Assembly (NCBI GenBank): GCA_043228905.1
Contig: JBHGNT010000021.1
Location: 6,262,001 to 6,326,000 of the forward strand
DNA length: 64,000 bases
Origin: Azolla caroliniana
Lineage: Eukaryota; Polypodiophyta
Direction of reading: 5' to 3'
Each line of letters opens with the position of its first letter. Position 1 is the first letter of the stretch. Both the position numbers and the translations under genes were made by a program. The notes under the pieces were generated by a model. The model did not search any database and was not told the DNA's origin. It saw nothing but the letters and a program-made list of their open reading frames with translations. Shown piece after piece: positions 1 to 10,935 of this stretch.

Positions 1-2
1 CC

Positions 3-380
3 CAGTCAGATAATAGAAGAGATTTCGGTCGTGGAAACAGAGGTCGCTTCAGACAAGGCCATAATGATCGGCGGAATCAAGGGCGTAACTCCCACCAGTG
101 GCAAGCGGACAGGAATAGGCCCAGAGAGCTTGGTGGAAGGGGGAGTCATAACGCCAAACCGAGCAATCGCCGAAACCCAGTCGAGTGTGGGTACTGCGGA
201 AAACCCGGCCACTATGAAGAAGAGTGCCGAAAGAAGAAACGTAAGGCAAGTCGACAACTCACGAACTACGCCATAAACTCCGACTACGGCGACCGTGGCG
301 AAATGTTCATAATGAAGCACGAAGCACACTCGATGTCTGCATTTGCGACAACCAACGCCTCCACTCCTAATAGTGTATAA
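3..380 (+). pseudogene. copia gag C-terminus with CCHC zinc knuckle
   Basis: The frame is open from position 3 and encodes an Arg/Gly/Asn-rich tract followed by one retroviral-type zinc knuckle, CGYCGKPGHYEEEC (C-x2-C-x4-H-x4-C), at 186-227, then a Lys/Arg-rich stretch. In copia elements this nucleocapsid part binds the element RNA during packaging. An in-frame TAA at 378-380 separates it from the protease, which follows in the same frame. Copia normally uses one uninterrupted gag-pol frame, so I read this as a nonsense mutation. A readthrough signal cannot be excluded. Confidence 0.8.
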
Positions 381-1736
381 TTTTTCGATTCGGGAGCTTC
401 CAATCACATGACTTCCCATGAAGATTGGTTTCGGGAATTATGGAAGCCCGAACGTCCCGGATATGTCAAAACAGGTGATGATACGACTCATCCAATACAA
501 CATATCGGGAATGTCCCATTCGGAAATGACGACGAACAGACCTACCTCAAGAACGTACTGCATGTTCCCACCATCACGAAAAATCTGGTCTCGGTCGGCT
601 ACGATTTGATCGCCTTTTTCAATGAAGCACCCATCATTGGTAAAGCGTACCTGCATTCCTTGTTCTACAATATGGCACAAGAGAATCGGCCACATCAATC
701 TCCAGAAGGTTCAGAACATGCAGACAAAAAGAGTCATAATCGGACTCCCGAACTTTACGGCAAAGGAGATCACGGGTGTGTGCGAAGCATGCCAATTCGG
801 AAAGGAACGCCGTCATCCATTCCCAAAAGAGCGGAATGTAAGCAAAGGGATCCTGGATGTCATACATTCAAACATGTGGGGACCAGCCCAAACGGTTACT
901 TTCGGCGGATGCCGTTACTATGTCACGTTCATCGACGATTTCTCCAGAAATACCTGGATTTATCCAATGAAGCAAAAGAGTGAAGTGTTCAGCCACTTCC
1001 AGAAGTTCAAAGCGGAAGTGGAAAAAGCCACGGGCCGGCATGTACGCTGCCTTCGATCAGATGGAGGCAAAGAATATTTTTCGGATGAGTTCTCGGCGTA
1101 TCTCCGCAAGGAAGGAGTCCGATGAGAGTTCTCGTGTCGACATACACCTCAGCAAAACGGTGTAGCTAAGCGTAAAAACCGCCACATGGTAGAAGTCGCA
1201 CGAGCCATGATGAATGAGAAGAACCTGCCAAAATCGTACTGGGCAGAACCGACGAACACATCCGTATACCTCCTAAATAGGTGCACAACCTCAGGAGTAC
1301 ACGACATAACTCCTCAGGAGAAGTTCTTTGGAAAGAAGCCAGACTTATTGCATGTCCGCATTTTCAGCTCTGTCGCCTACGTACATATTCCCGACGATAC
1401 GCGGCAAAAGCTTGACCCAAAGTTGGAGAAATGTATCCTCGTATGATACTCACTCAAACAGAAGGGGCACAAATGCTACAACCCATCTACCCTTAAGGTT
1501 CGAACAAGTCGAGACGTAGTCTTCGACGAATACGCACCCCGGTACGCACCGGAGAATACTTCGACTCCAACCTCTCTTGATGCGGATGACACCAAAATCA
1601 GAATAGAAGCTAAAGATCGTCTCACACCTATGCACGAAGAAAGTCCAATCTCGACATGGCTAAGCGGACCACAAGAGCCCCCAAGTGATCAAAGCACATC
1701 TCGGCCGAGTCCACTACTAGACAAAGGCAAGGCGAA
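381..1736 (+). pseudogene. copia pol part 1: protease and integrase, degenerate
   Basis: The protease starts with FFDSGASNHMT at 381-413, the D-S-G-A active site of copia proteases, and continues to NLVSVG near 598. A 73-bp segment (601-673) is inverted and about 50 codons seem missing. Integrase then begins in another frame with WHKRIGH...CEACQFGK (the H-H-C-C zinc region), followed by the catalytic core with Asp at 856-858 (DVIHSN) and 1060-1062 (RSDGG). The third catalytic residue, at exact D-x35-E spacing, is Lys (AAG, 1168-1170) in place of Glu. In-frame TGA codons lie in the core (about 1123) and near 1444. The frame runs into the gypsy-1 insertion at 1737. Confidence 0.9.
601..673 (-). 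other. microinversion inside copia pol
   Basis: Read on the minus strand, this segment encodes IVEQGMQVRFTNDGCFIEKG, a standard copia peptide that normally follows the NLVSVG motif. NLVSVG itself ends on the plus strand just to the left (about 598). The downstream integrase WHKRIGH resumes on the plus strand at about 674. The segment is therefore flipped relative to both neighbours. Boundaries are good to a few bases. Confidence 0.8.
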
Positions 1737-2191
1737 TGTTACCCGTTTCTTTGGGTGAACACCTTCGATAGATCTGCGTCTATCGGTCTTCAAGGGCGTG
1801 GTACGTGAAGGCTCGTAACAGAGGCGTCGAGAGAGATACAGGGCTCAGAGAGAAAACACTAGCGAGGTCTTGATAGACGTGGCAGCATAAAACTCATAGG
1901 TATGGATCAAGCACAAACTCATGCAACAAAATAGGCACAAATAAGATATATTACTATGACAGAAAAGATTACAAAACACGGCCTATGGCCGGTGACCTTA
2001 CGAGTTTATCTAATTACGAATGACTAAGTTAGTGCTTCCGCCTATAGTTTTCTTCTCTCCCTTCTCTGAGGTACTGCTCCTCGTTTAAATAACTTTTCCC
2101 CTAATACACAGCCGAGCCATCGGTGGCCCGTGATACTCGGACTCGGCGTTTGCTAATTTCCTAATTTTACATTTCTATCCTCTGGACAACA
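1737..2191 (-). repeat. Gypsy-1 3' LTR
   Basis: This 455-bp direct repeat matches 12370-12824 with about 12 substitutions (about 97% identity by eye). In element orientation it starts TGTTGTCC and ends GGTAACA. It also covers a run of copia-like flank frame that stops right after the junction. A TATTTAAA-like box lies on the minus strand near 2090-2105. Confidence 0.95.
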
Positions 2192-2193
2192 CC

Positions 2194-2203
2194 TGGCACG
2201 CCC
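2194..2203. other. Gypsy-1 internal-domain 3' end motif TGGCACGCCC
   Basis: Three bases inside the 3' LTR edge, where a polypurine tract is expected, the element strand reads ACGGGCGTGCCAGG, which is not purine-rich. The motif is the exact complement of the first ten bases of the primer-binding-site position at the other end (12355-12364). A similar string, CCTGACACACCCGTAGGACA, follows the LTR of the gypsy-1 relative at 61156. Confidence 0.6.
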
Positions 2204-2289
2204 GTGGGACAGGACCTTGTCCGTCGGACCCATGACTTACAAAATACTAACAATATTACAAAAATTGCCTTTTAGGCGTGATCCTCGTT

Positions 2290-5200
2290 TCATTCCTCCT
2301 TTAAGATGTCGAGGATGCTTTCGGGGTCCGGGGTGGTGGCAGGGTGGTCTGGTTGGACTGTCGGTGCGGGGGTTTGAGTTTGGTCCGGGGGTGGCATATC
2401 TTCTCGGGCGTCCGCCTCGGGTGCGGCCGATTCTTCTGGTGGGGGTGTGGGTTCGTGGGCGCTGACCTCTACTTCGACAGGATTTGGTACCGTGTGGGCG
2501 TCTATGGAATGTCTGTTGGCCGGGGCAAGTTCCTCCTGTGCTGTGTCCGTGATCTCCTTGCTGGGAGATTCTTCTTTCTGCTCTGTGGCCGTTGGAGGGC
2601 TGGTGGGGATGGCTGCGAGTCGTTCTCGTTCGAAGGCTTCTGCTTCCATGCGAAACAACATATGACCGTCATTGAAGTCCTCCATTATTTGCTCGATTGC
2701 CGCGGCGTGAGATTTTGCCAAGGACTGGTAATCCTCGGTTAAATCTGCACGCAGGTTTTGAATGCTGGCTTCGTCCATTTTGTAGAAGCCGCGGCCCTCC
2801 TTCCGTCAGTTCTCGGCAGCTTGGGCTGCCCATTCGTCTCCTGCGCGACTTAATGTTTCCTCGACTTTTTTGGTAAGGTGGTGGCACTGTTTCTCGATCA
2901 GTATTCGGATGCGTGTCTCATCCATGCCGGGCTGTGCTCGGATGGCTGCTAATTCATGTTTTAAGCCATCGACCTCGGCCTGAATCTTCTGTGTTCTTAG
3001 CTCATAGATGGCCTGAGTGTTCTTTGCATCCGCGGTTACGAGCTGGAGAGCCTGCTCGTAACGCTTGGTGAGTTCTTCGGTGACACGTGGCTCGGATTTG
3101 TTCCCGTTCGACGATTCTCTCTTCTTGTAGAGCGAAGTAGGAATCCGATAATGCGTCTTATTGATCCGAAAGTAGCTTGCATTTGATGAAAAATTCATCA
3201 GCCATCTCTTTAAGGGTCGTACGCTGACTCTGCAGCTCAGCATTCTCCGCGTTCATCCTCTCCTCCCGTTGGCGATTTCTTTCCTCCTTCTGTTGGTTCC
3301 AGTCTTTTGCATTGTCGAGCGCGGCCTGTAGGTCTAGAACCTCCTTCTCTTTCTTCACCACTGTGGCTGCGTATTCCTCCAGCTTGCTTTTGAGTTCGGC
3401 TTCCTTGCCCGCGGCTTGCGCTTGTACCCGGCCCAGTGCTTCATTCTGCTCGTGTATCCTTTGGGCCTGGGCTCTTATCTCGGCCATCTGCTTGGAAGCT
3501 TCTTCTTTTAGGCGAGCCATCGCCTCTTGATGTCGTTGTTCGTGTCTCTCGGTTCGCCGTTGTTCTTCTTTAAGCTCCGCACGGTAATCTCGGAGCGGGG
3601 GTTCTGTCTGGGTTGCCACCTCCTTGGGTGCACGAGGTGGGGGTATCTCGGTCTTCTCCATGGGCGTGGGCGCCTCGGTTGTTGTGCAGGCATCGACCAT
3701 TTGTAACGAGTCCGTTTGTGTACTGGCCTGCACCTTTAGGATTGAGTCGGTGATGGTGCTTTCATCCATCATTGTTATGCGTGGAGGCGCTGGGAGGGCC
3801 TCGGTGGTCGTTACCGGAAGGCTCAGGAGTTGTTGTTCCGGCCGGTTTTGCTCCCAGGCTACCAGCTTCTGGTTCGCAGCGTGCCATAGTTCTGTAGCCA
3901 TCTTAGCCTGTTTTTGGGCTATTTTTATCTTTCGGGCCATGTCTTTGGCTGCCCGCGTACTGCGATCCAGGTCCCGATATGCCTCGATAAGGGCCGTGTT
4001 CAACTCGGGGACCTCCATGAGGAGAGCGGCCTGTTTTGCCTGCTTCTTCCTCCCGATTTTTTGTAAAGCCCTGTCCTCCTGGGGCTCAATTTCACCTATT
4101 AGCGCGCGTTAAATCATTTTTGTTTCGGCGTGCTCTTCCGCCATTCGAGCGGCTGCCGCGACTTGGGCTCTAGCGAGGAAGTCGACCAGCTCGAATGACG
4201 TACCGAGGCGTAGGAGCGCACTAAATTCGTAAGCCTCCGCGGGGAGGTCCTTATACCCGAGGACTTCATCCTCTGAGATCTATGTTGTCTGCCCATGCTC
4301 GATCGTTCCCTGGTTCAGCGATGCCTCCGCAGGGGTGATGGCCAGGTTGCTCTGTCTGACCACTAAGGCTTGCTCCTGTTGTGGCTCCTTCTGTTCTTCC
4401 GAGGATTCACGGTTGAGTCGTCTTCTCTTGCTTGGCTGTGTTTGGGGTTCCGGGGCCGGTAGTGTCGTTTCCTCCGCCTGCTTCCTTTTTTGGGGTCGTG
4501 GTGGTGCAGCCTGCTGTGTGTTGGGGCGTGGGCTAGGTCCTGGGGATGTTACCGAGGGGCGCGACGTTGGCTGTCGAATGGTGATGTCATCGGCCGTGTT
4601 GTCTTCCGCAGCTACCTCCTCCTCCCATTCTTGCCAGGTCTCGGAAACTACCCTTTTTTGTTGGGGTTGGGCGGATGGTGGTGCAGATGCGGTTTTTTGG
4701 TCGGCGACAGGGGGTGAAGGCGATGTGGGCTCCTCCCATGCTTCGTGGCTGATGGCCACGAATTTCTCTCTCTGCCTTCGTGGTGGTGGTGGGGACGTGA
4801 GTGTGCGAGGGGAAGGAAGCGAAGAGGGTGGGTATAGAACCATCAAAAAGTGGGTAAGAACAGACAACATCTTCTTACCGGACTGAAATGAAGCTAAGGC
4901 GGCGCGAAGTCCCTCGCCTGTGATGATTCCCCAATCGATTCTGTTTCCTTCATACGCGCTGATGATGATAGCTGCCTTGTTCTGCGGCATGCTCGTTGGG
5001 TTCGTATGCATGAACGCATACTCCATCAATATACGAGCAATCTCCCCGAAAGCTTTGTTGGGACCGCCATACGTGCGATATGCCTTCCCTGAGACTGAGT
5101 ACTCGCCGAAATATGCCTTCATCTTCGATGCCGGGGGTATGTCGACCTCATGGTCCCCTCCCCGTTGCAGGTCCAAAACAGCCCGAAGCACGTTGTTGGT

Positions 5201-5635
5201 GATGGCTTCGGGACTTATACGTTTAGCCATAGTTTGGGCATCTGGGTGCGCGGGGGCATCGATGATTTTCAGGTAACCGCCCATTCCTCGTTCCTGGAGC
5301 CAGGTGCGGGTTTTTGTTGAGGCGGTAAGAGGCATGGTGGAGATGGAGGCTGGGTTCGACTGTGTGGAAGCGTGAAGCAAAGTGATGAGGCGAGGGCGAG
5401 CCACAGGAGGAACAGCAGGAAGGGGAAGTCCAGCAGAGAGGTTATGAGAGCGAAAGAGGGCTTGAGAGCAAGAGCGCTTAGCGTGATGAGGGCAAGACGG
5501 GGTTTCTGAGCTTGAGAGCGATGGAGATGGGGAGCGATAATGGTATGTGCTGCGTTTTGGAAACGGTTTTAGTAACTTACTCCTAGGGTTTTGTGCCTGA
5601 AGCGAATCCTGAAGATTCTGAGTCGTGGGTGCCAT
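2290..5635 (-). pseudogene. Gypsy-1 extra 3' reading frame: long coiled-coil protein, broken
   Basis: From the ATG at 5635 to the TAG near 2290 the minus strand encodes one protein of about 1,100 residues, broken by in-frame stops at 4280-4282 (TAG), 4110-4112 (TAA) and about 2806 (TGA), plus one frameshift near 3170. Coding character continues past each break. The N-terminal part is Ser/Pro-rich, followed by a folded-looking segment (about residues 130-280, motif IPPASKMKAYFGEYS) and a Pro/Arg/Lys-rich linker. The second half is charged coiled coil (runs such as KKEKEVLDLQAALDN), then a Pro/Glu-rich acidic tail ending SILDILKEE. I do not recognise the family. It sits where Athila carries an env-like ORF and Tat elements carry accessory ORFs, but no signal peptide or membrane segment is visible. 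Its C-terminus is conserved in the copy at 61270-61722. Confidence 0.75.
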
Positions 5636-5866
5636 AATAAGTGACTAGCACCACGTGTCTTGAAGGTGAGTGGGGTGCTTCTAGTGCTTTGCATGTGCTT
5701 TGCATGTGTGAACAGCTTAAATAGGTACTAACTGAGTGGTGGCGAGGGGTGCTCCTAAAATTGTGGGTGCCTAGGTGGGTGGTGTAGGTGTAGCTAATCA
5801 GTGGCTAAACTATGGTTAATCCTACCTACTACTACTTTTATTAATTCCAAGAAGGTGGGTGAGTCC
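5636..5866. other. spacer between gypsy-1 integrase and the extra 3' ORF
   Basis: These 231 bp lie between the integrase stop and the ATG of the accessory frame. I see no coding character. An internal promoter or splice acceptor for a subgenomic mRNA could lie here, as for env-like ORFs in other elements, but no clear motif decides it. Confidence 0.4.
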
Positions 5867-7127
5867 TTATTCAGGGGGACACATGGTGTCCTCCGTGGTG
5901 ATCTCCCGAGTCTTGTTTGTGCCGTGTGGCTCGGTAAACGGGTTGGGTGGTGTAGTCCCTCGATATGGTCGAAGTCGAAAACCATTGGCCCAGCTTTTGA
6001 TCGTGTCGCCGGCGAGTGTGCTGAGCTGGAACGTCCCGTTGAACTCGTCGATAATCCAGAATGGACCGGTCCACCGAAATCTTAATTTTCCCGGCATTGA
6101 CCCTAGTTGTGTTTGGAAAAGAAGAACTGGTTTGCCGATGGTGAGCTCCTTCTCCAGCCCATGTCGATGTCGATTCACGAAAGCCTTGCGTTGCCATTGC
6201 CGTTGTTCGAGCTGGGCCATACTCTCTATCCTATCTTCCCCGAGTTCGAGGAGTTGTTCCAGCCGGTATTGCTCGGATTCGGCCTCGGGGAGCCGTGCTT
6301 TGACTTGAACTCGAAGGCTCGGGACTTGGAACTCGACGGGCATTACGACTTCTAACCCGAACGCCATTCGAAAGGGGGTCGATTGGATGCTTGTTTTGAA
6401 AGTCGTACGATACTCCCACATCGCGCTCTGGAGTTTGTCATCCCAATCGGTCCTGTTTTCATTGACGATCTTCTTCAATATGGTTTGGAGGATTTTATTG
6501 GTCGATTCCGCCAAGCCGTTCGCCTGCGGGTAGTATGGTGTGCTTTTCTTGTGCACCACCGCGTAGTGGTGTGTAAGCTCACGTATTATGTGATTGATGA
6601 AGTGCCCACCTTGGTCACTAACGAGCTCGATTGGACATCCGTAACAGGCACCAAAGGTGCTCGTACACAAATTTAGCCGTGGATGCCGCCATGTTATCTC
6701 GGAGTGCCTTAGCCTCGACCCATTTGGTGCAGTAATCCGTGGCAACGATAATATACCTATTCCCTGTTCGGGCCGCGGGTGGTTTGAAAGGGCCTACAAA
6801 ATCCAAACCCCATTTTTGAAATGGGTCCAACGGAAGAATCGGCTAGTGTGGCATCCGTGACTGTTCCATTGGTTGCCCCAGATGTTGGCACAAATCGCAC
6901 TGCCGGCAAAACTCGTGAGCGTCTTTCTTCGTTGTCGGCCACCACAATCCACTTTGCCAAACTTTCCTTGCTGTGGAATCCCCGGCGTAGTGCACCCCAG
7001 CTACTCCCTGGTGGGCTTCCTGGAGAACGGCGTTCTTCTCGAATTGCCGAATCGCGCGGCGCCATATGCCGTCTGAGCCTTTGTGGTAGAGAATGTCCGA
7101 GACAAGGCAAAAATTCCTGCTACGCAC
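5867..7127 (-). pseudogene. Gypsy-1 integrase, frameshifted
   Basis: The zinc-binding N-terminus (HQGVAGVHYAGDSTARKVW...CRQCDLCQ) lies at about 6870-7060. The catalytic core has Asp in LDFVGPFKP (about 6790), Asp in VSDQGGHF and Glu in NGLAESTNK, with exact D-x35-E spacing between the last two. A frameshift lies near 6670-6690. The C-terminal region contains RWTGPFWI, the GPF/GPY-like motif of gypsy integrases, and the frame ends at 5867 without a chromodomain. Integrase would insert the cDNA into the genome. The N-terminal part is present twice because of a 287-bp tandem duplication. Confidence 0.9.
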
Positions 7128-7465
7128 TGCTAGGCGTTTTCTCTTTCAAGGGTCATGTGCTCGGGAGGTACATCGATAAAATCGCACTGCCGGCAAAACT
7201 CGTGAGCGTCTTTCTTCGTTTTCGGCCACCACAATCCACTTTGCCAAACTTTCCTTGCTGTGGAATCCCCGGCGTAGTGCACCCCAGCTACTCCCTGGTG
7301 GGCTTCCTGGAGAACGGCGTTCTTCTCGAATTGCCGAATCGCGCGGCACCATATGCCGTCTGAGCCTTTGTGGTAGAGAATGTCCGAGACAAGGCAAAAA
7401 TTCCGGCTACGCACTGCTAGGCGTTTTCTCTTTCAAGGGTCATGTGCTCGGGAGGTACATCGATA
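6892..7465. repeat. 287-bp tandem duplication within gypsy-1 pol
   Basis: Units 6892-7178 and 7179-7465 are nearly identical, with about 3 differences in 287 bp. They cover the integrase zinc region and the RNase H-integrase link. Since 287 is not divisible by 3, the duplication also shifts the frame, so the second copy reads out of phase with one flank. The low divergence indicates a recent event compared with the LTR divergence. Confidence 0.95.
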
Positions 7466-8140
7466 GTGAGAAAATGGGTCATCTTCGTGATCCATTCATC
7501 TCCGTTATCGTCTGGTACCGTGGTCAGGTTAAATAGGCTGGCATCCGGTAGCTCGTCGTACGTTGTTTTCGCCGGTTCTCCTGACTCAAGACGGCTCAAG
7601 TAGTCGGCGACGGCATGTTGTACCCCGGGTCGATGCTGAATCTGAAAATCAAACTCTTGTAGTAGGAGCATCCACTGAGCCAACCGTCCGGTGAGGGCTT
7701 TTTTATTGACCAAATAAAGAAGGGTCGAGTGATCCACGTGAAAGGTAAATTTTCGACCCAAGAGGTAATGCCGAAATTTATTGATGTTATAAATCATACC
7801 GAGGGCCTCCCACTCGGTGGTGGAGTAATTCTTTTCCGCGGTCGAGAGCCGTCGGCTGGCGTAGTACACGGGCCTATACCAATTCGGGGGTGTGCATTGC
7901 ATCAGAGCACTTCTGATGGCGATGTCTGAAGCATCTACGAAGACATGAAACGGTTCGGACCAAACCAGAGACTGGACCACCGGGGCATGTGACAACATTC
8001 GTTTCAGGGTCTGATAGGCCGTGTCCTCGACTGAAGTCCATTGGAAAGGAAGGCGATGGACTGCCGCATGTAAGGGTGCCGAGAAATCGGCCAAGTGTCT
8101 TATCATTCGGCTGTGCCACCGGATTTGTCCCAAAAAACGG
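7417..8140 (-). pseudogene. Gypsy-1 RNase H and connection domain
   Basis: The region encodes FLGQIRWHSRMIRHLADFS (connection) and the RNase H core: FHVFVDASDIAI with the first catalytic Asp, RRLSTAEKNYSTTEWEALG with the Glu, FHVDHSTLLYLV with the second Asp, and HAVADYLSRLE at the end. RNase H removes the RNA strand during reverse transcription. The upstream end is interrupted by the solo LTR at 8141-8908. Removing it and one ACGG copy rejoins KALNR|FLGQIR in frame with the RT. Confidence 0.92.
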
Positions 8141-8908
8141 TGTGTTGTTGTTACGCGCGTGCGTGGAGAAAGGTGGGACCACGGGGGTCTTGGACTAGAG
8201 AGCGATGGAGCGTAGGAAGTCGTGCTTCACTATTTCCGGGGCATCCCAGAAACACACCGGAAGCAACCGAAGGGAGAGAGAGAGATTAACACCGACTCAC
8301 GCACACACACACACACACACACAACCACACACTCGTACACACAGCTCAACTCGACTCGCACCTTATGTACAGAAAACGCAGGAGAGGGTAAGCACCCGAT
8401 GCCAACAGCGACGCGAATATACACAGACAAACGTAAACGTATATGTTTGTATATATATGAAGAATACATTCCCGGCTTCGAGCCAAACCAAGATAGCTTA
8501 CAACAGTCGTCTGCTGTCAAGCCGCCATCGGGGAGCTCTCGGGCTCGTCGCGCCGAGCGGGGTCTTGCACAGGAGATGAGCTGCAGCAAACCCTAAGCGA
8601 ACACGAAGGAGAAGAAGAAGAAGAAGAAGCTAACTCTAAACCTAACGGTATACCCTCTAATGCAAAATGGGCAACCCTTACACAAAGGGCGTTCCCTTCC
8701 TTTTATAGAACAAGGACAGGGATGCGTTACAATGTGGGATAAATCCCGACTTACATGGGATCATCTGTCCCGACTTGACTACTCTTCGGCGCCATAAAGG
8801 CGCCCTCAATATTCACACTAAATGTACATGGGTGCGTACACACGTTGCACCCCGCCGGTGTAGCCAATGTTTCCCGGTTTCCGCCTCTAGCCGAAATTCT
8901 TCACGACA
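8141..8908 (-). mobile_element. solo LTR of the gypsy-2/gypsy-3 family inserted in gypsy-1
   Basis: The 768-bp insert is flanked by the 4-bp duplication ACGG (8137-8140, 8909-8912). In minus orientation it begins TGTCGTGAAGAA and ends with CTCCACGCACGCGCGTAAC followed by AACAACACA. Both ends match the gypsy-2 LTR (TGTCGTGAAGAA; CTCCACGCACGCGCGTAGTAAC). The near-end string CAAGACCCCCGTGGTCC is also shared. A TATAAAAGG box lies on the minus strand at 8708-8699. There is no internal coding sequence, so this is an LTR-LTR recombination product or an isolated LTR. The middle is diverged from gypsy-2 and includes a (CA)n run (8301-8323) and a (GAA)n run (8605-8629). Confidence 0.88.
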
Positions 8909-10175
8909 ACGGTTTAGTGCCTTAGCGTTCGAGGGTGTGGTGGCATTCATGATTGCCTTTACTTTATCCAGGTCCATAGTGATGCCTTCTTGACTGACAA
9001 TGTGGCCAAGAAGGTTGTCGCTGGTGACTAAGAACGCGCATTTCGCCGGGTTTTAACTCAATCGAGCTTGGCGACATCGGTCCAGGCAGAGTCGTAACTG
9101 GGTCATGTGTTCCCGTCGATGGCCATACACGGCGAAATCGTCGAGAAAGACTTGCATGAACGTCGGGATGTAGTCATGAAAGATTTCGGTGATGATGCGT
9201 TGGAACGTAGCCGGTGCCGTTTTTAGACCGAACATCATAACTTCTGCTACAAAAACACCCCATTCCGTGACGAAAGCAGTTTTCTCCTGATCCTCCGGGT
9301 GCATTCTTATCTGGTTATAGCCGTTGAACCCGTCGAGGAAACTGTAGCATTCGTGGCCGGCTACCGTGTTGAGGACGCTATCCGTGAATGGGAGAGGGAA
9401 ACCGTCGGTGACTGTTGCCGCGTTAAGCTTCTGATAGTCGACGCAGACGCGGATTTTTCCGTTCTTCTTTGGGACCATTGCGATCGGGCTCAACCATGTA
9501 GCACATTTAACAGGGCGAATGAAGCCTACTCGGAGTAGTTTGTCAATTTCCTCTTTGACTTTAGCGGCGTAGTTGGGGTTCATCCTGTAGCGCCTCTGCT
9601 GAACCGGCCGAGTGTCGGGTAAGATGTGAATTTGATGTTGGTAGTATTGAGGATCCAACCCCTTGATATCGGTGTAAGACCAAGCGAAAACATCCTGGTA
9701 GTCGGTGAGTAATTTTACGAGGCATGCCCGTTCGCCGGTTGGTAGATTATTGGCAATTTGTACCGTACGGGGATTCTCGTCCGAACCGAGGTTTATTGTT
9801 TCCAGGGTTGATGCTTTCACTCGTTGTGAAATGGCGAGTTCGCGTTCGAAAGCCTCCCGAGCATGACGTAGCTCGGCAACTGTGGTTGCATATGGTTCAT
9901 CCTGGGGTGGTGACTCCTCCGTGACTTCCTCGTCTTTAGATGGCTCGATTGTTGGTAAGGCATTGATTTCGAAGAGAGGGATGATCGTGGGATGATCATC
10001 TAGGAAGTCATCGACCTCCTCATCGGCCAACCCGTTGAGCATATGGACCCCTTCCGTGTATAACGGCGAAGTGTTGAGGGCGACGGGGACTCGTTCTTCA
10101 GTGATGATTCGGACTTTTGTCTTTCCTCTTCGGAACGAGATCATGTTGTGTTGCCAATTTGCTTGATATTCGCTG
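8909..10175 (-). pseudogene. Gypsy-1 reverse transcriptase
   Basis: The frame carries the conserved RT blocks: WLSPIAMVPKKNGKIRVCVD, YSFLDGFNGYNQIRMHPED with the first catalytic Asp, FGLKTAPATFQRI, and VFLDDFAVYG. The FLDD catalytic box is at 9148-9137. The N-terminal part carries an acidic linker. One in-frame TAA near 9054 interrupts RLS*NPAKCAFL, where Leu is normal, so TTA to TAA is likely. The junction with the protease near 10160 is frameshifted. After the stop the coding continues to KALNR at 8909, where the solo LTR begins. Confidence 0.93.
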
Positions 10176-10935
10176 TACGCAACCATGGTCGACCTAGTAA
10201 CATTGGGTAGGCACCCTGTGGCTCCAGTCGTAGCACGACGGCCGAGATCGTGAACATGTGGCCTCTGAGTGTGAAGTCGAGATGGCTGATTAGACCAATG
10301 GGGCGAACGGAGCGGGTGTCGGCCATCCGAAGCCAAAAGGGGCATGGTTCCCATTGATTCAGGCCGAGGTTGAGACACGTTGACTCGCTAATAATGTTTA
10401 CGCCGGATCCGTCGTCGATGATGCATCCGTGCAAGTCTTGTCCCTTAATGATGATAAGCACGGCTGGGTTCTGAGAATCCATGAGTGGTGGACCGGTTCC
10501 TGCTTCGGTGAGGTGTACCGGTGGTGTCACGGCCTTAGTATTGGCCTGGAGTGCCTCCAGGGTGTCCCAAAATCTTGGCATGAGTGGTAGCAGTTTATGT
10601 AGGGGCAGCGAGATGCGGGAGTTGGTAAGAACATCCCATAGTTGGTCGTCCTCCGACGTCGTGGATGGTGTCGGGGTTTGTGGTACTTCGCAGGGCCCAT
10701 CCCTCATTTCAGTTTGCATGCGTGCAGCATTATTTTTATTGGCCGTGTCGACCCATTCTTTTGCTGCCTGTCGTACGTCATCTTGGATTTGCCACTGAGT
10801 AGTCTGCGCTTTACTCAGGGTAGTGACCGTTTGAACATCGGCCATGATATTGTTCACCACGGGTGCCTTGCCACGGTTGGTTGTCGGACATTGCATGGCG
10901 TAGTGGCCTGGTTGATTACATTTAAAACATGTCAC
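10141..10935 (-). pseudogene. Gypsy-1 third CCHC knuckle and aspartic protease
   Basis: The segment starts with CFKCNQPGHYAMQC (10929-10888), a C-x2-C-x4-H-x4-C knuckle. A linker of about 150 residues follows, then a retropepsin: CIIDDGSGVNIIS carries the catalytic Asp and YPMLLGRPWL is the second conserved block (the flap region lies between). The enzyme would mature the gag-pol polyprotein. The RT frame takes over through a frameshift near 10160. Confidence 0.88.

Noticed and set aside
4335-4886. A 183-codon plus-strand frame rich in Gly/Cys/Ser
   Set aside because: It is the shadow of the minus-strand accessory ORF of gypsy-1, whose coding character continues on both sides.
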